Source: Pseudomonadota bacterium (GTDB taxonomy: Bacteria; Pseudomonadota; Gammaproteobacteria; Steroidobacterales; Steroidobacteraceae). From it: a stretch of 64,000 nucleotides of DNA. The position numbers were made by a program, and so were the translations under genes. Positions 63,892 through 64,000 of the stretch are shown in pieces. The notes under the pieces were generated by a model. That model did not search any database. It had not been told where the DNA came from and saw only the letters and a program-made list of their open reading frames with translations. Every line of letters begins with the position of its first letter. Within the stretch, counting starts at the first letter, position 1. The stretch is from contig JAJZDX010000004.1 of the NCBI GenBank assembly GCA_021805865.1, positions 62,001-126,000 on the forward strand, written 5' to 3'.

Positions 63892-64000
63892 GCTAGCAGA
63901 GACCCGAGCACGAGCAGGGAGTGATCCTGGTCACCGAGCCGCGGAAATCCCACACCTGACCCGCGCTCAGGGCTGCGGATCCCGCGCCAACACCTCGCGG

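Noticed and set aside
63893-64000. Cys-rich C-terminal peptide ...VTRITPCSCSGLC on the minus strand at the right edge
   Set aside because: Open frame to the window edge, but another minus-strand frame ending ...REVLARDPQP (stop at 63967-63969) is equally plausible; too little sequence to decide.

Overview
This 64 kb window is GC-rich proteobacterial chromosome. The gene order (lptG-lptF <> pepA-holC-valS, cyoABCD, fdsGBA-fdhD-fdsD) suggests a gammaproteobacterium; that assignment is inference. I found no tRNA, rRNA, CRISPR array or intact transposase. From left to right: (1) an accessory surface/secondary-metabolism locus at about 1-13.4 kb, with two tryptophan-halogenase-like flavoproteins (one cut by the window edge and absent from the ORF track), two TonB-dependent receptors, a TPR/GT41 (SPINDLY/OGT-like) glycosyltransferase and a TPR-sulfotransferase. 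Its promoters share LacI-type palindromes (TGGTAnCGCTACCA and variants), which suggests one regulon. (2) ornithine cyclodeaminase and arginase with a divergent Lrp/AsnC regulator. (3) ddl, a GST and rdgC. (4) cyoABCD and a large winged-helix/ATPase/TPR regulator. (5) gph, a methyltransferase, a tyrosine phosphatase and a lipoprotein. (6) an adenosine-kinase-like gene, metK and ahcY, with a clear SAH riboswitch between metK and ahcY. (7) an NAD-dependent formate dehydrogenase operon and S-formylglutathione hydrolase. (8) an orphan NodT-type outer-membrane factor next to a frameshifted, truncated ABC-2 permease remnant. (9) a rhomboid protease and a Gld-like ABC system. (10) housekeeping genes: lptFG, pepA, holC, valS, prfC, rimI, a family-4 UDG, pssA, proS, a lytic transglycosylase, an acylphosphatase and wrbA. 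The best candidate for an undescribed system is the co-regulated halogenase/TonB receptor/GT41/sulfotransferase locus. No searches or alignments were run; all family calls come from motifs read in the translations.
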